NCBI GenBank assembly: GCA_965216695.1
Contig: OZ244212.1
Location: 1,612,001-1,676,000 of the forward strand
Length of the DNA stretch: 64,000 bases
Direction of reading: 5' to 3'
From: G965216695 sp965216695
Lineage (GTDB): Bacteria > Pseudomonadota > Gammaproteobacteria > Pseudomonadales > Azotimanducaceae
Each line of letters starts with the position of its first letter. Position 1 is the first letter of the stretch. Below the pieces are notes generated by a model that ran no database searches, was not told where the DNA came from, and saw nothing but the letters and a program-made list of their open reading frames with translations. The translations under genes and the position numbers were made by a program. Shown in pieces: positions 35,797-44,439 of this stretch.

Positions 35797-36877
35797 CTAC
35801 GCGCTCCAAATCGGCATACGCGCGAAACACCCAGCCAAGGAGCACGCAATTCACCATCAGGCTGTTGCCGCCAAAGCTCACGAACGGCAGCGTCAGTCCC
35901 TTGGTAGGAAGGCTGCCGGTGTTTACCCCGATGTTTATCAGGCACTGCACCGCGATCAGCAGGCCGGCACCGTACGCCATGTACGACGCAAACATCCGAC
36001 CTTCCGCCGCGGACAATCGGCCGATGCGAAAAATGCGCATCAGCAGCAGGCCAAACAGAGCCATTAGAGCGAGCGCACCCACGGCGCCCAACTCTTCCGC
36101 AACCACCGCGAAAATGAAGTCGTTGTGGGCTTCCGGAAGATAGAAGAGTTTCTGAATGCCATCCCCCAGACCCAGACCGAACAACTCGCCACGACCAAAC
36201 GCAATCAATGCCTGGGTAAGCTGATAGCCGCTGCCGAAGGCAAACGCCCATGGGTCCACGAAACTCGTGAGACGCTGTACGCGATACGGCTGCACGACTG
36301 CCAACAGCGCAAGCACGGCCGCACACAACACGATGACCAGTAGAAAGTGACGCAGCCGCGCCCCCGCCATGAACAGCAACCCGCACGAGGTTACCCCGAG
36401 CACCACCACCGTGCCGAAATCCGGTTCCAGCAACAGCAGCAGGCACACCACCGCAATCATCAGAAGCGGGCGCAGCAATACCGTTACGTCGTTCGATACG
36501 ACGGCGTCGAAACGCGCCAGATAACCAGCTACGTAGGGAAGAACCAACAACTTCACTACTTCGGACGCCTGCAGGCGAAACGCACCCAGATCCAGCCAAC
36601 GCCGCGCCCCGTTGACTTCAACGCCGAGACCAGGAATTAGAACCAACACCGAGATGCCTACCGCGCCAACCCACGCGAAGCGGTGCAGTTTCTGCCAGAG
36701 CGCCATCGGCAGCCCTGCAACCGTCGCCATCAGAAGCACACCCATCGCCAGAAACAGCATGTGTTTCGGGAGATGGTTCGCTTGCAACGCCACCGACGCC
36801 GAGCCCACCATCACAACGCCAAACGCGCAAAGCACAATCCAGGCACAAATTAGCGGCCGGTCTATATGCCAAGTCAT
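35789..36877 (-). CDS. ftsW: septal peptidoglycan glycosyltransferase FtsW
   Basis: SEDS-family lipid II polymerase that pairs with FtsI. 362 aa and about 10 membrane helices. It is shorter at the N-terminus than the E. coli protein (414). SEDS hallmarks are NGARRWLDLGAFRLQASEV, the conserved acidic loop around EAHNDFIFAVVAEELG, and the C-terminal TLPFVSFGGNSLMVNC. ATG overlaps the murD stop (ATGA). Confidence 0.96.
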   Translation of the reverse strand: MTWHIDRPLICAWIVLCAFGVVMVGSASVALQANHLPKHMLFLAMGVLLMATVAGLPMALWQKLHRFAWVGAVGISVLVLIPGLGVEVNGARRWLDLGAFRLQASEVVKLLVLPYVAGYLARFDAVVSNDVTVLLRPLLMIAVVCLLLLLEPDFGTVVVLGVTSCGLLFMAGARLRHFLLVIVLCAAVLALLAVVQPYRVQRLTSFVDPWAFAFGSGYQLTQALIAFGRGELFGLGLGDGIQKLFYLPEAHNDFIFAVVAEELGAVGALALMALFGLLLMRIFRIGRLSAAEGRMFASYMAYGAGLLIAVQCLINIGVNTGSLPTKGLTLPFVSFGGNSLMVNCVLLGWVFRAYADLERVDE

Positions 36878-38238
36878 TGGAGTCGCTCCGCCACGAGTTC
36901 GCGAAACCGCGTGCCACGATCACGATAGTCGCGAAACATGTCGAAGCTCGCGCACGCGGGTGCGAGCAGCACCACGTCGCCGGGCTGTGCCGCACGGAAC
37001 GCCTGATCCACCGCACCTTCGAAATCGTATCCGCAATGGGCGAGCGAGACTCTCTCCGGCAGCGCCGCCGCGATCGCCGGTGCCGCGTCACCGATCAGCA
37101 CCAAATGCTTGACGAACCGGGACACCGGCGTAGCAAGTGCAGAAAAATCCGCGGCCTTTCCCTCACCACCCGCAATCAGAATCACCCCAGCTGTAGGCGT
37201 GCGCAGCAATGCGCGAATCCCTCGCAGCGCGGCTACGGTGGCGCCTACGTTCGTCGCTTTCGAGTCGTTGATAACCTGAACACCACCAACGTCAGCAACA
37301 AACTCACAACGGTGCGGCAGCCCGCGAAACTTACCCAGCGCCTTGCTCACCACCCATGCCTGTTCCTCACGGACATCGACGAGCGCCATCGCGGCCAACG
37401 CGTTCTCTACATTGTGCGTACCCGCCAGCGGCAGTTCAGCCACCGTACATATCGCGCTGTCACCCAGGCACATCACCGGCGCCGCGTCACCGCGCAATCC
37501 CCAGTGGCCCGGCTCGGGTTCAGACAGACCGAAGGTGGTCGTGGGGGCCGCCGCTTCCGGCCAGGTGAGTTGATCGGCGCGATTGCACACCGTGCGCTGC
37601 GCGGCACGATAGATGGATCGTTTGGTGGCCGCATACGCAGCCATACCATGGTGAACGTCCAGATGATCGGCCGTCACGTTGAGTACCGCCGCAGCCGCGT
37701 AGTCGTGCTGCGCGGAACGCTCCAGCTGGAAGCTTGAGAGTTCGAGCACGTAACAATCGCGTCGGCGGTGCTTTCCCGCCGCATTGTCCGCGGCGCTGAA
37801 GCCGAGAAGATCCAACGCCGGCTCACCCAAGTTTCCACCCACCGCCGTATCCGCACCAAGCGCTTCGAGAAGGTGTCCGGTCAGCGCGGTAACCGTGCTT
37901 TTGCCGTTCGTCCCGGTGATCGCGATCACCGGCGCGTCTGCATGTTCCATGAACAGATCGATGTCACTCACACAACGCACGTTCGCCGAGCGGAACGCGG
38001 ACACCAGGCAGTGATCCATCGGCAAGCCCGGACTCAGAACCGCGCGGTCAAACTGCACCGGATCGAAGTCCGTTACACCGAAACGCATCTCTACGTCAGC
38101 AAACTCGCGTCGGGCTTCGGCGGCGAACGGCGGTTCGGCACGACTATCGAGCACCACCAGATCATCGCTGCCACGCAGAAACCGGGCGACCGACATTCCA
38201 GTGACGCCCAACCCGACGATGGCGGTCTTTGTCGTCAT
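36874..38238 (-). CDS. murD: UDP-N-acetylmuramoyl-L-alanine--D-glutamate ligase
   Basis: Adds D-Glu to the peptidoglycan stem peptide. 454 aa. N-terminal AIVGLGVTGMSVARFL, P-loop ITGTNGKSTVTALTGHLLEA, and NDSKATNVGATVAAL in the C-terminal domain. ATG 38238 overlaps the mraY stop (ATGA). The frame stays open to 38592 across mraY, but that part is a shadow. Confidence 0.97.
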   Translation of the reverse strand: MTTKTAIVGLGVTGMSVARFLRGSDDLVVLDSRAEPPFAAEARREFADVEMRFGVTDFDPVQFDRAVLSPGLPMDHCLVSAFRSANVRCVSDIDLFMEHADAPVIAITGTNGKSTVTALTGHLLEALGADTAVGGNLGEPALDLLGFSAADNAAGKHRRRDCYVLELSSFQLERSAQHDYAAAAVLNVTADHLDVHHGMAAYAATKRSIYRAAQRTVCNRADQLTWPEAAAPTTTFGLSEPEPGHWGLRGDAAPVMCLGDSAICTVAELPLAGTHNVENALAAMALVDVREEQAWVVSKALGKFRGLPHRCEFVADVGGVQVINDSKATNVGATVAALRGIRALLRTPTAGVILIAGGEGKAADFSALATPVSRFVKHLVLIGDAAPAIAAALPERVSLAHCGYDFEGAVDQAFRAAQPGDVVLLAPACASFDMFRDYRDRGTRFRELVAERLQ

Positions 38239-39317
38239 CGCAACTTCAACGTCGACAGGCCGACCAGCACCAGCACCAGCGTGATGATCCAGAACCGCAC
38301 GATAACCCGCGGCTCCGGCCAGCCTTTCAGCTCGAAGTGATGATGGATCGGCGCCATGCGGAAGATGCGTCGGCCAGTAAGCCGATACGACGCCACCTGC
38401 AGGATGACCGACGCGGTTTCCGCAACGAACAGCCCCCCCATTATGAACAGCACGATCTCGTGACGAACGATCACTGCCACGGTAGCAATCGCCGCACCGA
38501 GTGCGAGCGCACCCACGTCGCCCATGAACACCTGCGCGGGATACGTGTTGAACCAGAGAAAGCCAAGCCCCGCACCGATGAGAGCCCCGCAAAACACAGC
38601 CAGTTCTCCGGCATCATGGATGTAGGGAATCTGCAGATAGCGCGCAAACTCCACATGGCCCGACAGATACGCGATCAGTCCCAGCGCACCGCCGACCATC
38701 ACGGTCGGCAGAATCGCGAGCCCGTCCAGGCCATCGGTCAGGTTAACGGCATTGCTCATACCGACGATCGTAAGAAAGGCAATCACCACAAACCCGATGC
38801 CTAACGGAATGGCTACGTCTTTGAAGAAAGGCACGATCAGTTCGGTGGCCTGGTCCGAGTCCGCGGTAAGGTACAACGCCGCCGCTACCGCCAACCCCGC
38901 AACCGACTGCCAGAAGAACTTCCACCGTGCCGGTAGTCCGCGGCTGTTCTTGCGGCTGACTTTCAACCAGTCATCCACCCAGCCGATCAGACCGAACGCG
39001 ATCGTAACCGCGAGCACGATCCACACGTAGCGGTTCGCGAGGTCACCCCACAACATGGTCGTGAAGAGAATCACGATCAGGATGAGCGCCCCGCCCATCG
39101 TCGGCGTCCCCGCTTTGCTGAGGTGGCTTTCCGGTCCGTCGGTGCGGACCGCCTGACCGATCTGACGCAACGTCAGACGGTGAATCAGCACCGGACCAAT
39201 CAGTAGGCTGAGCACGAGCGCAGTTACGACGCTGACCATCGTGCGAAACGTTAGGTACTGAAAGACACCGAACCCGCCAATGAAGTTGGCTAGATAGTCC
39301 GTCAGCGACAACAACAT
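38235..39317 (-). CDS. mraY: phospho-N-acetylmuramoyl-pentapeptide-transferase
   Basis: Makes lipid I at the inner membrane. 360 aa, exactly the E. coli length, with 10 membrane helices. Catalytic blocks are NAVNLTDGLDGLA, NTYPAQVFMGDVGALALG and FRMAPIHHHFELKGWPEP. ATG 39317 shares one base with the murE stop (TGATG). Its substrate needs MurF, whose gene normally sits between murE and mraY and is not here. Confidence 0.98.
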   Translation of the reverse strand: MLLSLTDYLANFIGGFGVFQYLTFRTMVSVVTALVLSLLIGPVLIHRLTLRQIGQAVRTDGPESHLSKAGTPTMGGALILIVILFTTMLWGDLANRYVWIVLAVTIAFGLIGWVDDWLKVSRKNSRGLPARWKFFWQSVAGLAVAAALYLTADSDQATELIVPFFKDVAIPLGIGFVVIAFLTIVGMSNAVNLTDGLDGLAILPTVMVGGALGLIAYLSGHVEFARYLQIPYIHDAGELAVFCGALIGAGLGFLWFNTYPAQVFMGDVGALALGAAIATVAVIVRHEIVLFIMGGLFVAETASVILQVASYRLTGRRIFRMAPIHHHFELKGWPEPRVIVRFWIITLVLVLVGLSTLKLR

Positions 39318-40777
39318 CAGGCAGCCTCCGCCAGAAGATCGCGAACCGTTTCACGATCGCTGAACGGCAGGCGTTGTCCCGCAATATCCTGGTAGGTTTC
39401 GTGACCTTTCCCGGCAACGAGCACAACGTCGTCAACGCGCGCGTGCGCAATGGCAGCCTCGATTGCTTCCCGACGCTCCAACACCGTGTGGCAGCGCGCA
39501 CCGGATGACATGCCTGCGCGTATTTCCTGCACGATGCGTTGCGGATCCTCTGATCGCGGGTTGTCGCTGGTGATCCAGACGACGTCAGCGCCTCGCTCCG
39601 CGAGAGCGCCCATCTCCGGACGCTTGCCGCGGTCGCGATCACCGCCGCAACCGAACACGCAATGGATCCTGCCAACGCAGTGATCTGCGATCGCCCGCAG
39701 CGCGTTAGACAGCGCATCGGGGGTATGCGCGTAGTCGACAACCACCGTTGGTCGCTCGGGAAACCGGAAGAACTCCATTCGTCCAGGAACCTGGCGTACG
39801 TGTGCGAGCGCGTCCACGACGTCGGCCGTCGCCAGTCCCTGGCTGCACAGAACACCCAGCGCGGCGGCCGCATTTGCGACCGAGAACTTTCCGTACAGCG
39901 GCAATTGAAAGTCGAACTCTCCCCAGGGCGTGTGCCAGACTCCTTCTATTCCGGACGCGCCCAGTCTGAGGTCGCTCCAACGGATATCCGCCGCTTCCGT
40001 ACCGAACGTCAAACGCGCTACGCGCGGATCCAGCGTGCTAAGGATGCGGCGACCCACCGGATCGTCACCGTTTACGACGGCGTACCGGCAACCGACTTCC
40101 GAAAACAGGCGCATCTTCGCACGCGCGTAACGCGCCTCGTCTCCGTGATAATCCAGATGATCGCGGGAGAGATTGGTGAACACGGCGACATCGAAATCAA
40201 CCCCGTCAACGCGTTGCTGGGCCAGCGCATGCGAACTGACCTCCAGAACCGCCCAATCACAACGGGCACCAACCAGATCCGCGAGCGTGCGCTGCAGCGC
40301 AATCGCGCCCATCGTGGTCAAGCCCGCGTCGCGCAACCGGCCAATGCGGCCGAAACCCAGCGTACCCAGATAACCACTGCGTTTTCCAAGCCGATCCGCA
40401 ACGTCGCACACAAAGTGCGCGACCGACGTCTTGCCGTTGGTTCCGGTAACTCCGGTGCACACCAGCGCGCGGCTCGGGTGCCCGAAAAATCGAGCTGCAA
40501 GCGCCGCACGCATCGACGCAAGATCGGGCAGCGTCACGACCGGCACGGTAGCGTTTACAAGCGCGCGCTCGCTGAGTACAGCAACCGCCCCGGAGGCGAT
40601 CGCCTGCTGTACATAGCCGTGACCGTCTGCCGACGCTCCACGTACGGCCACAAACAGGTCCCCAGGCACGACGCTGCGAGAATCGTCGGCAATCCCGGAC
40701 ACGAACAGGTCCGGCACCGGGCCGTCGTAAAGGTCGCCGAGCAGTTCGCGTAGCGCACAGCGCCGGCGACCGCTCAC
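39317..40777 (-). CDS. murE: UDP-MurNAc-tripeptide synthetase, meso-DAP-adding
   Basis: Adds the third residue to the stem peptide. 486 aa. P-loop CTGVTGTNGKTS at about residues 107-118. The DNPR motif (SDNPRSEDP, about residue 405) selects meso-diaminopimelate over lysine. GKGHETYQDI marks the C-terminal domain. GTG start overlapping the ftsI stop (GTGA). No fusion to MurF: the protein ends where a normal MurE ends. Confidence 0.97.
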   Translation of the reverse strand: MSGRRRCALRELLGDLYDGPVPDLFVSGIADDSRSVVPGDLFVAVRGASADGHGYVQQAIASGAVAVLSERALVNATVPVVTLPDLASMRAALAARFFGHPSRALVCTGVTGTNGKTSVAHFVCDVADRLGKRSGYLGTLGFGRIGRLRDAGLTTMGAIALQRTLADLVGARCDWAVLEVSSHALAQQRVDGVDFDVAVFTNLSRDHLDYHGDEARYARAKMRLFSEVGCRYAVVNGDDPVGRRILSTLDPRVARLTFGTEAADIRWSDLRLGASGIEGVWHTPWGEFDFQLPLYGKFSVANAAAALGVLCSQGLATADVVDALAHVRQVPGRMEFFRFPERPTVVVDYAHTPDALSNALRAIADHCVGRIHCVFGCGGDRDRGKRPEMGALAERGADVVWITSDNPRSEDPQRIVQEIRAGMSSGARCHTVLERREAIEAAIAHARVDDVVLVAGKGHETYQDIAGQRLPFSDRETVRDLLAEAA

Positions 40778-42456
40778 GACGCTTCCCCCGTCATCGGCGG
40801 CACGCCAAGCATCCGCAGTGACCGCATCGCAACCCGCGCGAACACGGGGGCCGCAACGTCGCCTCCGCCAAACACGTCACCCTGCGGCTCGTCGACAACC
40901 ACTACGATCACGAGCCTTGGGTCGTCAGCCGGCACAATGCCGGCGAAGAGCGCGACGTGACGTTCGTCGTCATAGCCGCGCGCTCCGACTTTTCGCGCGG
41001 TTCCGGTCTTGCCGGCAACCGCGTACCCGTCAACGCGCGCCCGATTGCCCGTTCCTTCGACGGCCGCCACCGAACGCATCATGCGCACGACTCGGTCGGC
41101 AATCTGTGAATCGATCACCCGTTGCGGCGCGGTCGACGCTACGACATTCGCGATTCGAGGCTGAACGCGGACGCCGTGGTTGGCCAGCACGGCGTAAGCT
41201 TGCGCAATCTGCAACGGCGACACTGCCAGACCGTACCCGTACGCAAGCGTTGCTTTGTTGATCGGGTTATCCAGACTCTGCGCGTTGACGGTGCCGGTTT
41301 TCTCGCCAGGCAAGCCGCTCCCCACATAGTCGGCAACGCCGACCCGTCGCAACACATCCAGCACCGCTGTGTCTTCCAGATCCAACGCCACCTTGGCAAT
41401 GCCGACCTGACTGGACTTCTGGAGCGTCTCGGTGAGCGTGATGCGTCCGCGATTTACCGGATCCTGAATCAGCTTGCCCCGGACCTGGAAGTAGCCGGGT
41501 GTCGTGTCGATCACGGTCCCCGGCTCGTAGCGCGTGCTTTCGAACGCCGCGACGACGGTGAACGGTTTGACGAGTGAGCCCGGTTCGTACTGGTCCGTTA
41601 CCGCGCGGTTGCGCATGCGCGACAGGTCGTCGCCGACGGGCTCGTTCGGGTTGTACGACGGCTCGTTGGCCAACGCGAGAATCTCGCCGCTCCGCGCGTC
41701 GAGCATCACTACGGACCCGGACAACGCCTGGTGGCTGGCAACGGCGGCCTTCAGCTCGCGATACGCGAAGTACTGCAGTCGCATATCGAGCGTTAGTGCC
41801 AGCTCGGTACCATTGCGCGGATGCGCGAGCGACTCGATCTCTTCGATGGTATGGCCGCGGCGGTCCTTCTGCACGACCTTGCGCCCATCCACCCCTCGCA
41901 GCCGCTCTTCGAAACTCAACTCCACACCTTCGAGTCCGGCGTCGTCCACATTGGTCATACCGACTACATGGGCTGCGGTCTGGGCTGCCGGATAGTAACG
42001 CCGGTAACTGCGTTCCTCGTAGATGCCCCGCAGATCCTCGCGCTGTAACGACGCGCGCACCGCCTGCGCCTGCGACCAGGGCATGCGGCGCCGCAGATAC
42101 AGAAACTCCCGGTCCGAGGCCGCCTTGAGTCGAGACCGCAAGCGCTCGGCGCGCTCGCCGTCGGGCGTCGCAACGAGAACGCGCGACAGTGTCCGGACCT
42201 GATCATCCGTGAACACGTGGCGGGACGGGTCTGTCCAGAACGACACAACCGGCGTACTCACAGCCAACGGCTCCCCATGCCGATCCGATATCGCACCGCG
42301 ATAGGCTGGTACCGCAACCGTACGGATACTGCGCGCATCGCCCTGCTGTTGGAGAAACTCCCGATCCGTCGTCGTCAGAAACGTGACCCGCGCGGCGAGC
42401 GCGCCCGTCCCCAGTAACAACAGCGTCAGAAGCGTGAAGTGGCGCCAGCGGTTCAA
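40774..42456 (-). CDS. ftsI: septal transpeptidase FtsI (PBP3)
   Basis: Class B penicillin-binding protein that cross-links septal peptidoglycan with FtsW. 560 aa, N-terminal membrane helix (about 5-22), a PBP dimerisation domain, then the transpeptidase domain. SxxK is PGSLVKP (Ser about 293). KTGT is AGKTGTARKVG (about 483). The SxN motif reads KSSQVG at about 348, with Gln in place of the usual Asn. The TTG start at 42456 overlaps the ftsL stop (TTGA). The motif change does not look like decay, since the rest is intact. Confidence 0.96.
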   Translation of the reverse strand: MNRWRHFTLLTLLLLGTGALAARVTFLTTTDREFLQQQGDARSIRTVAVPAYRGAISDRHGEPLAVSTPVVSFWTDPSRHVFTDDQVRTLSRVLVATPDGERAERLRSRLKAASDREFLYLRRRMPWSQAQAVRASLQREDLRGIYEERSYRRYYPAAQTAAHVVGMTNVDDAGLEGVELSFEERLRGVDGRKVVQKDRRGHTIEEIESLAHPRNGTELALTLDMRLQYFAYRELKAAVASHQALSGSVVMLDARSGEILALANEPSYNPNEPVGDDLSRMRNRAVTDQYEPGSLVKPFTVVAAFESTRYEPGTVIDTTPGYFQVRGKLIQDPVNRGRITLTETLQKSSQVGIAKVALDLEDTAVLDVLRRVGVADYVGSGLPGEKTGTVNAQSLDNPINKATLAYGYGLAVSPLQIAQAYAVLANHGVRVQPRIANVVASTAPQRVIDSQIADRVVRMMRSVAAVEGTGNRARVDGYAVAGKTGTARKVGARGYDDERHVALFAGIVPADDPRLVIVVVVDEPQGDVFGGGDVAAPVFARVAMRSLRMLGVPPMTGEAS

Positions 42457-42713
42457 CGTGCGAGCGCCTCCGCATGTTCGGGAAAGTACATCGACAGCTC
42501 TTCGCTCGCGCGCTGCTCGACGATGGGCAGCGACGCGACAGCGCCACGTTCGAGCAGCAGCCGGCTGTGCTCGGCCAGAAGCTCCGCCTCACGTTGGCGC
42601 AGCGTGTCCAGCTCCGAGCGCAGCTGTCGCACTTCGTGACTCGTTGCGACAACGCGCAAAGCGCTCACAACAACCAGCGCCAGGAGTACAAGCCACACCA
42701 CGAACACCTTCAT
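42453..42713 (-). CDS. ftsL: cell division protein FtsL
   Basis: Small bitopic protein of the FtsQLB complex. 86 aa: membrane helix at about residues 4-23 (VVWLVLLALVVVSALRVV) and a periplasmic coiled coil with a heptad pattern (VRQLRSELDTLRQREAELLA). ATG 42713 overlaps the rsmH stop (ATGA). It is shorter than the E. coli protein, mainly in the cytoplasmic tail. Identity rests on position and architecture because the sequence family is weakly conserved. Confidence 0.92.
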   Translation of the reverse strand: MKVFVVWLVLLALVVVSALRVVATSHEVRQLRSELDTLRQREAELLAEHSRLLLERGAVASLPIVEQRASEELSMYFPEHAEALAR

Positions 42714-43627
42714 GCAACTTTCTCCAGCACCCGAAGCACGGCGCTGCGGGCACGCGGATTCCGCTGCACCTCCGCTTCGTCGGCACGCAACGGCCCGGCC
42801 ACGATTCGTCCCGACGCCGGCCGTCGTTCGGCCGACGTCACCGGCAGCCGGCGCGGCAGCGGCTGTTCGGACGCCATGCGTTTGAAGAAACGCTTCACGA
42901 TGCGGTCTTCCAGCGAGTGAAAGCTGACTACGACAAGCCGCCCTCCGGCACACAACTGGCGGTAAGCCTCTTCGAGGCCGAGCGTCAGTTCCTGCAGTTC
43001 GTTGTTCACTTGAATCCGCAGCGCCTGGAATACGAGTGTCGCGGGATGCTTACCGCCCAGATAAGGTTTCTGGGCCGACACGACAGACGCGAGCTGCGCG
43101 GTGGTCTCAATGGGCCGGGCCGCAACGATGGCCCGGGCGATGCGGGCGGCCGCGCGTTCCTCCCCATATCTGCGCAACACCCACTCGATATCGCTTTCGT
43201 CCGCCGCATTCAGCCATTCGGCCGCTGTCACGCCGGCAGTCGGATCCATGCGCATATCCAGCGGGCCATCGTGCGCGAAGCTGAATCCGCGATGCGGTGT
43301 ATCCAGTTGCGGCGATGACACACCCAGATCGAACAACGCGCCGCGCAGGCAGTGCACACCCAACTCCGGGATGCGCGGAACGATCGTCGCAAAGGCGCCC
43401 GCGTGCACCTGTACTCGCGGATCACGCTCGGCGAGCTCGCGGGCCGCCATGACAGCGTCCGGGTCACGATCGATTACAAACAATCGGCACTCTCGATCGA
43501 GCCGGTCGAGCAACGCACTCGCATGGCCACCGCGACCGAAGGTCGCATCGACGTAGTCTCCGGATCCGTTCTGCAGATGGTCCACAACCGCATCCAGCAT
43601 CACCGGCTGATGCGCCTGCGCGGTCAA
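42710..43627 (-). CDS. rsmH: 16S rRNA m4C1402 methyltransferase RsmH
   Basis: SAM-dependent N4-methylation of C1402 in 16S rRNA. 305 aa. QPVMLDAVVDHL at the N-terminus, SAM-binding DATFGRGGHASALLDRL, FDLGVSSPQLDTPHRGFSF, and the C-terminal VVVSFHSLEDRIVKRFF. TTG at 43627 overlaps the mraZ stop (TTGA) and gives the family N-terminus; the longer frame to 43690 lies inside mraZ. RsmI, which 2'-O-methylates the same nucleotide, is encoded at 45 kb. Confidence 0.96.
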   Translation of the reverse strand: MTAQAHQPVMLDAVVDHLQNGSGDYVDATFGRGGHASALLDRLDRECRLFVIDRDPDAVMAARELAERDPRVQVHAGAFATIVPRIPELGVHCLRGALFDLGVSSPQLDTPHRGFSFAHDGPLDMRMDPTAGVTAAEWLNAADESDIEWVLRRYGEERAAARIARAIVAARPIETTAQLASVVSAQKPYLGGKHPATLVFQALRIQVNNELQELTLGLEEAYRQLCAGGRLVVVSFHSLEDRIVKRFFKRMASEQPLPRRLPVTSAERRPASGRIVAGPLRADEAEVQRNPRARSAVLRVLEKVA

Positions 43628-44082
43628 ACTCTGAGCCCTGTGAATTCGTCGCCTTCGTCGAGAAAGTCTTTGTTGTCTTCCGACAACCACGACTCCACGG
43701 TGCCGCGCCAGTTCTTCTCGTTCCAGATTTCGACCTTATTGCTCTGGCCTACCAGAACGAGGCGTTTCGACAGATCCGCATACTCGCGCAGCATTTGCGG
43801 TACGAGCAGCCGCCCGTTAGAGTCCAGGTCGAGGTCGGTCGCGTGACCGATCAACAGACGCTGCAGCCGCCGCACGCGGGCACCGATGTTGTCCATTTCC
43901 TCGAGCTTGCGCTGCACGTCGTCCCATTCCGGCGCAGGATAGAGAAGCAGACAGGGTTCCCGCATGTCGATCGTCAGAACCATCTTGCCACTCGATACCC
44001 CGAGCATCGTTTCACGGAAGCGCGCGGGCAGCGCGAGGCGTCCTTTCGCATCCAGCGTGGCGTTGTTGATTCCCCGAAACAT
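43624..44082 (-). CDS. mraZ: transcriptional regulator MraZ
   Basis: AbrB-like repressor of the dcw operon. 152 aa, the E. coli length. Two copies of the swapped-hairpin domain: MFRGINNATLDAKGRLALP at the N-terminus and DLDLDSNGRLLVPQMLREYA at about 83-102, each with the conserved DxxGRxxxP-type turn. ATG 44082. GTGGG boxes and a good promoter lie 70-130 bp upstream, consistent with autorepression. Confidence 0.97.
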   Translation of the reverse strand: MFRGINNATLDAKGRLALPARFRETMLGVSSGKMVLTIDMREPCLLLYPAPEWDDVQRKLEEMDNIGARVRRLQRLLIGHATDLDLDSNGRLLVPQMLREYADLSKRLVLVGQSNKVEIWNEKNWRGTVESWLSEDNKDFLDEGDEFTGLRV

Positions 44083-44133
44083 CGATAGATCGGCTCACAG
44101 GGGCCGCCGGCAGATCATTGCGCTGCCAGTTGA

Positions 44134-44177
44134 TTCCCCTACTGACCCTGAAACCCCACTTTTTCCCACTTTCCACC
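44134..44177 (-). promoter_or_regulatory. MraZ operator boxes
   Basis: Minus strand reads GTGG-AAA-GTGGGAAAAA-GTGGGG, and further G triplets follow at near 10-bp spacing (AGGGT, GGGGA). MraZ binds several TGGGN boxes with 5-nt spacers. The two central boxes match well; the outer ones are weaker. They sit at or just after the predicted mraZ start site. Confidence 0.75.
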
Positions 44178-44185
44178 AAAAATCG

Positions 44186-44214
44186 ACACTAAGCGCGATA
44201 TCTGTGGGAGTCAA
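44186..44214 (-). promoter_or_regulatory. sigma-70-type promoter of mraZ/dcw
   Basis: Minus strand -35 TTGACT (44209-44214), 17-bp spacer, -10 TAGTGT (44186-44191). The -35 is 5 of 6, the -10 weak. The start site would be near 44179, right at the MraZ boxes. The region 44215-44439 is A+T-rich with other TATA-like hexamers, so additional promoters are possible. Confidence 0.5.
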
Positions 44215-44439
44215 GCGGCAAGGATGGCCATAAATCGCGGTTTTTTAAGGACTTTTTGAGAATTTAGCGTTCCGGACGCTGAGAACAGTGACTACAAACC
44301 GGTGCGTGGCGAGACTTCCTCGAATCGACATTAACGGTTAGACTATTTTTTTATATCACAATCCTATAAATCGCCGAATTGGTAATTAAAACCGGTAGGA
44401 ACAAGGAAGGACGAGCCCACGAACAGGCCGAAAAGCAGG

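Noticed and set aside
34519..35907. 462-codon open frame opposite murC
   Set aside because: Antisense shadow; murC is intact.
39043..39873. Minus-strand frame overlapping murE and mraY, considered as a murF remnant
   Set aside because: The translation has no Mur ligase P-loop or other MurF motif; it is an out-of-frame reading of murE and mraY.
40774..42456. FtsI as a decaying pseudogene because of the SSQ motif
   Set aside because: Length, membrane helix, SxxK, KTGT and the rest of the transpeptidase domain are intact and the frame is unbroken.
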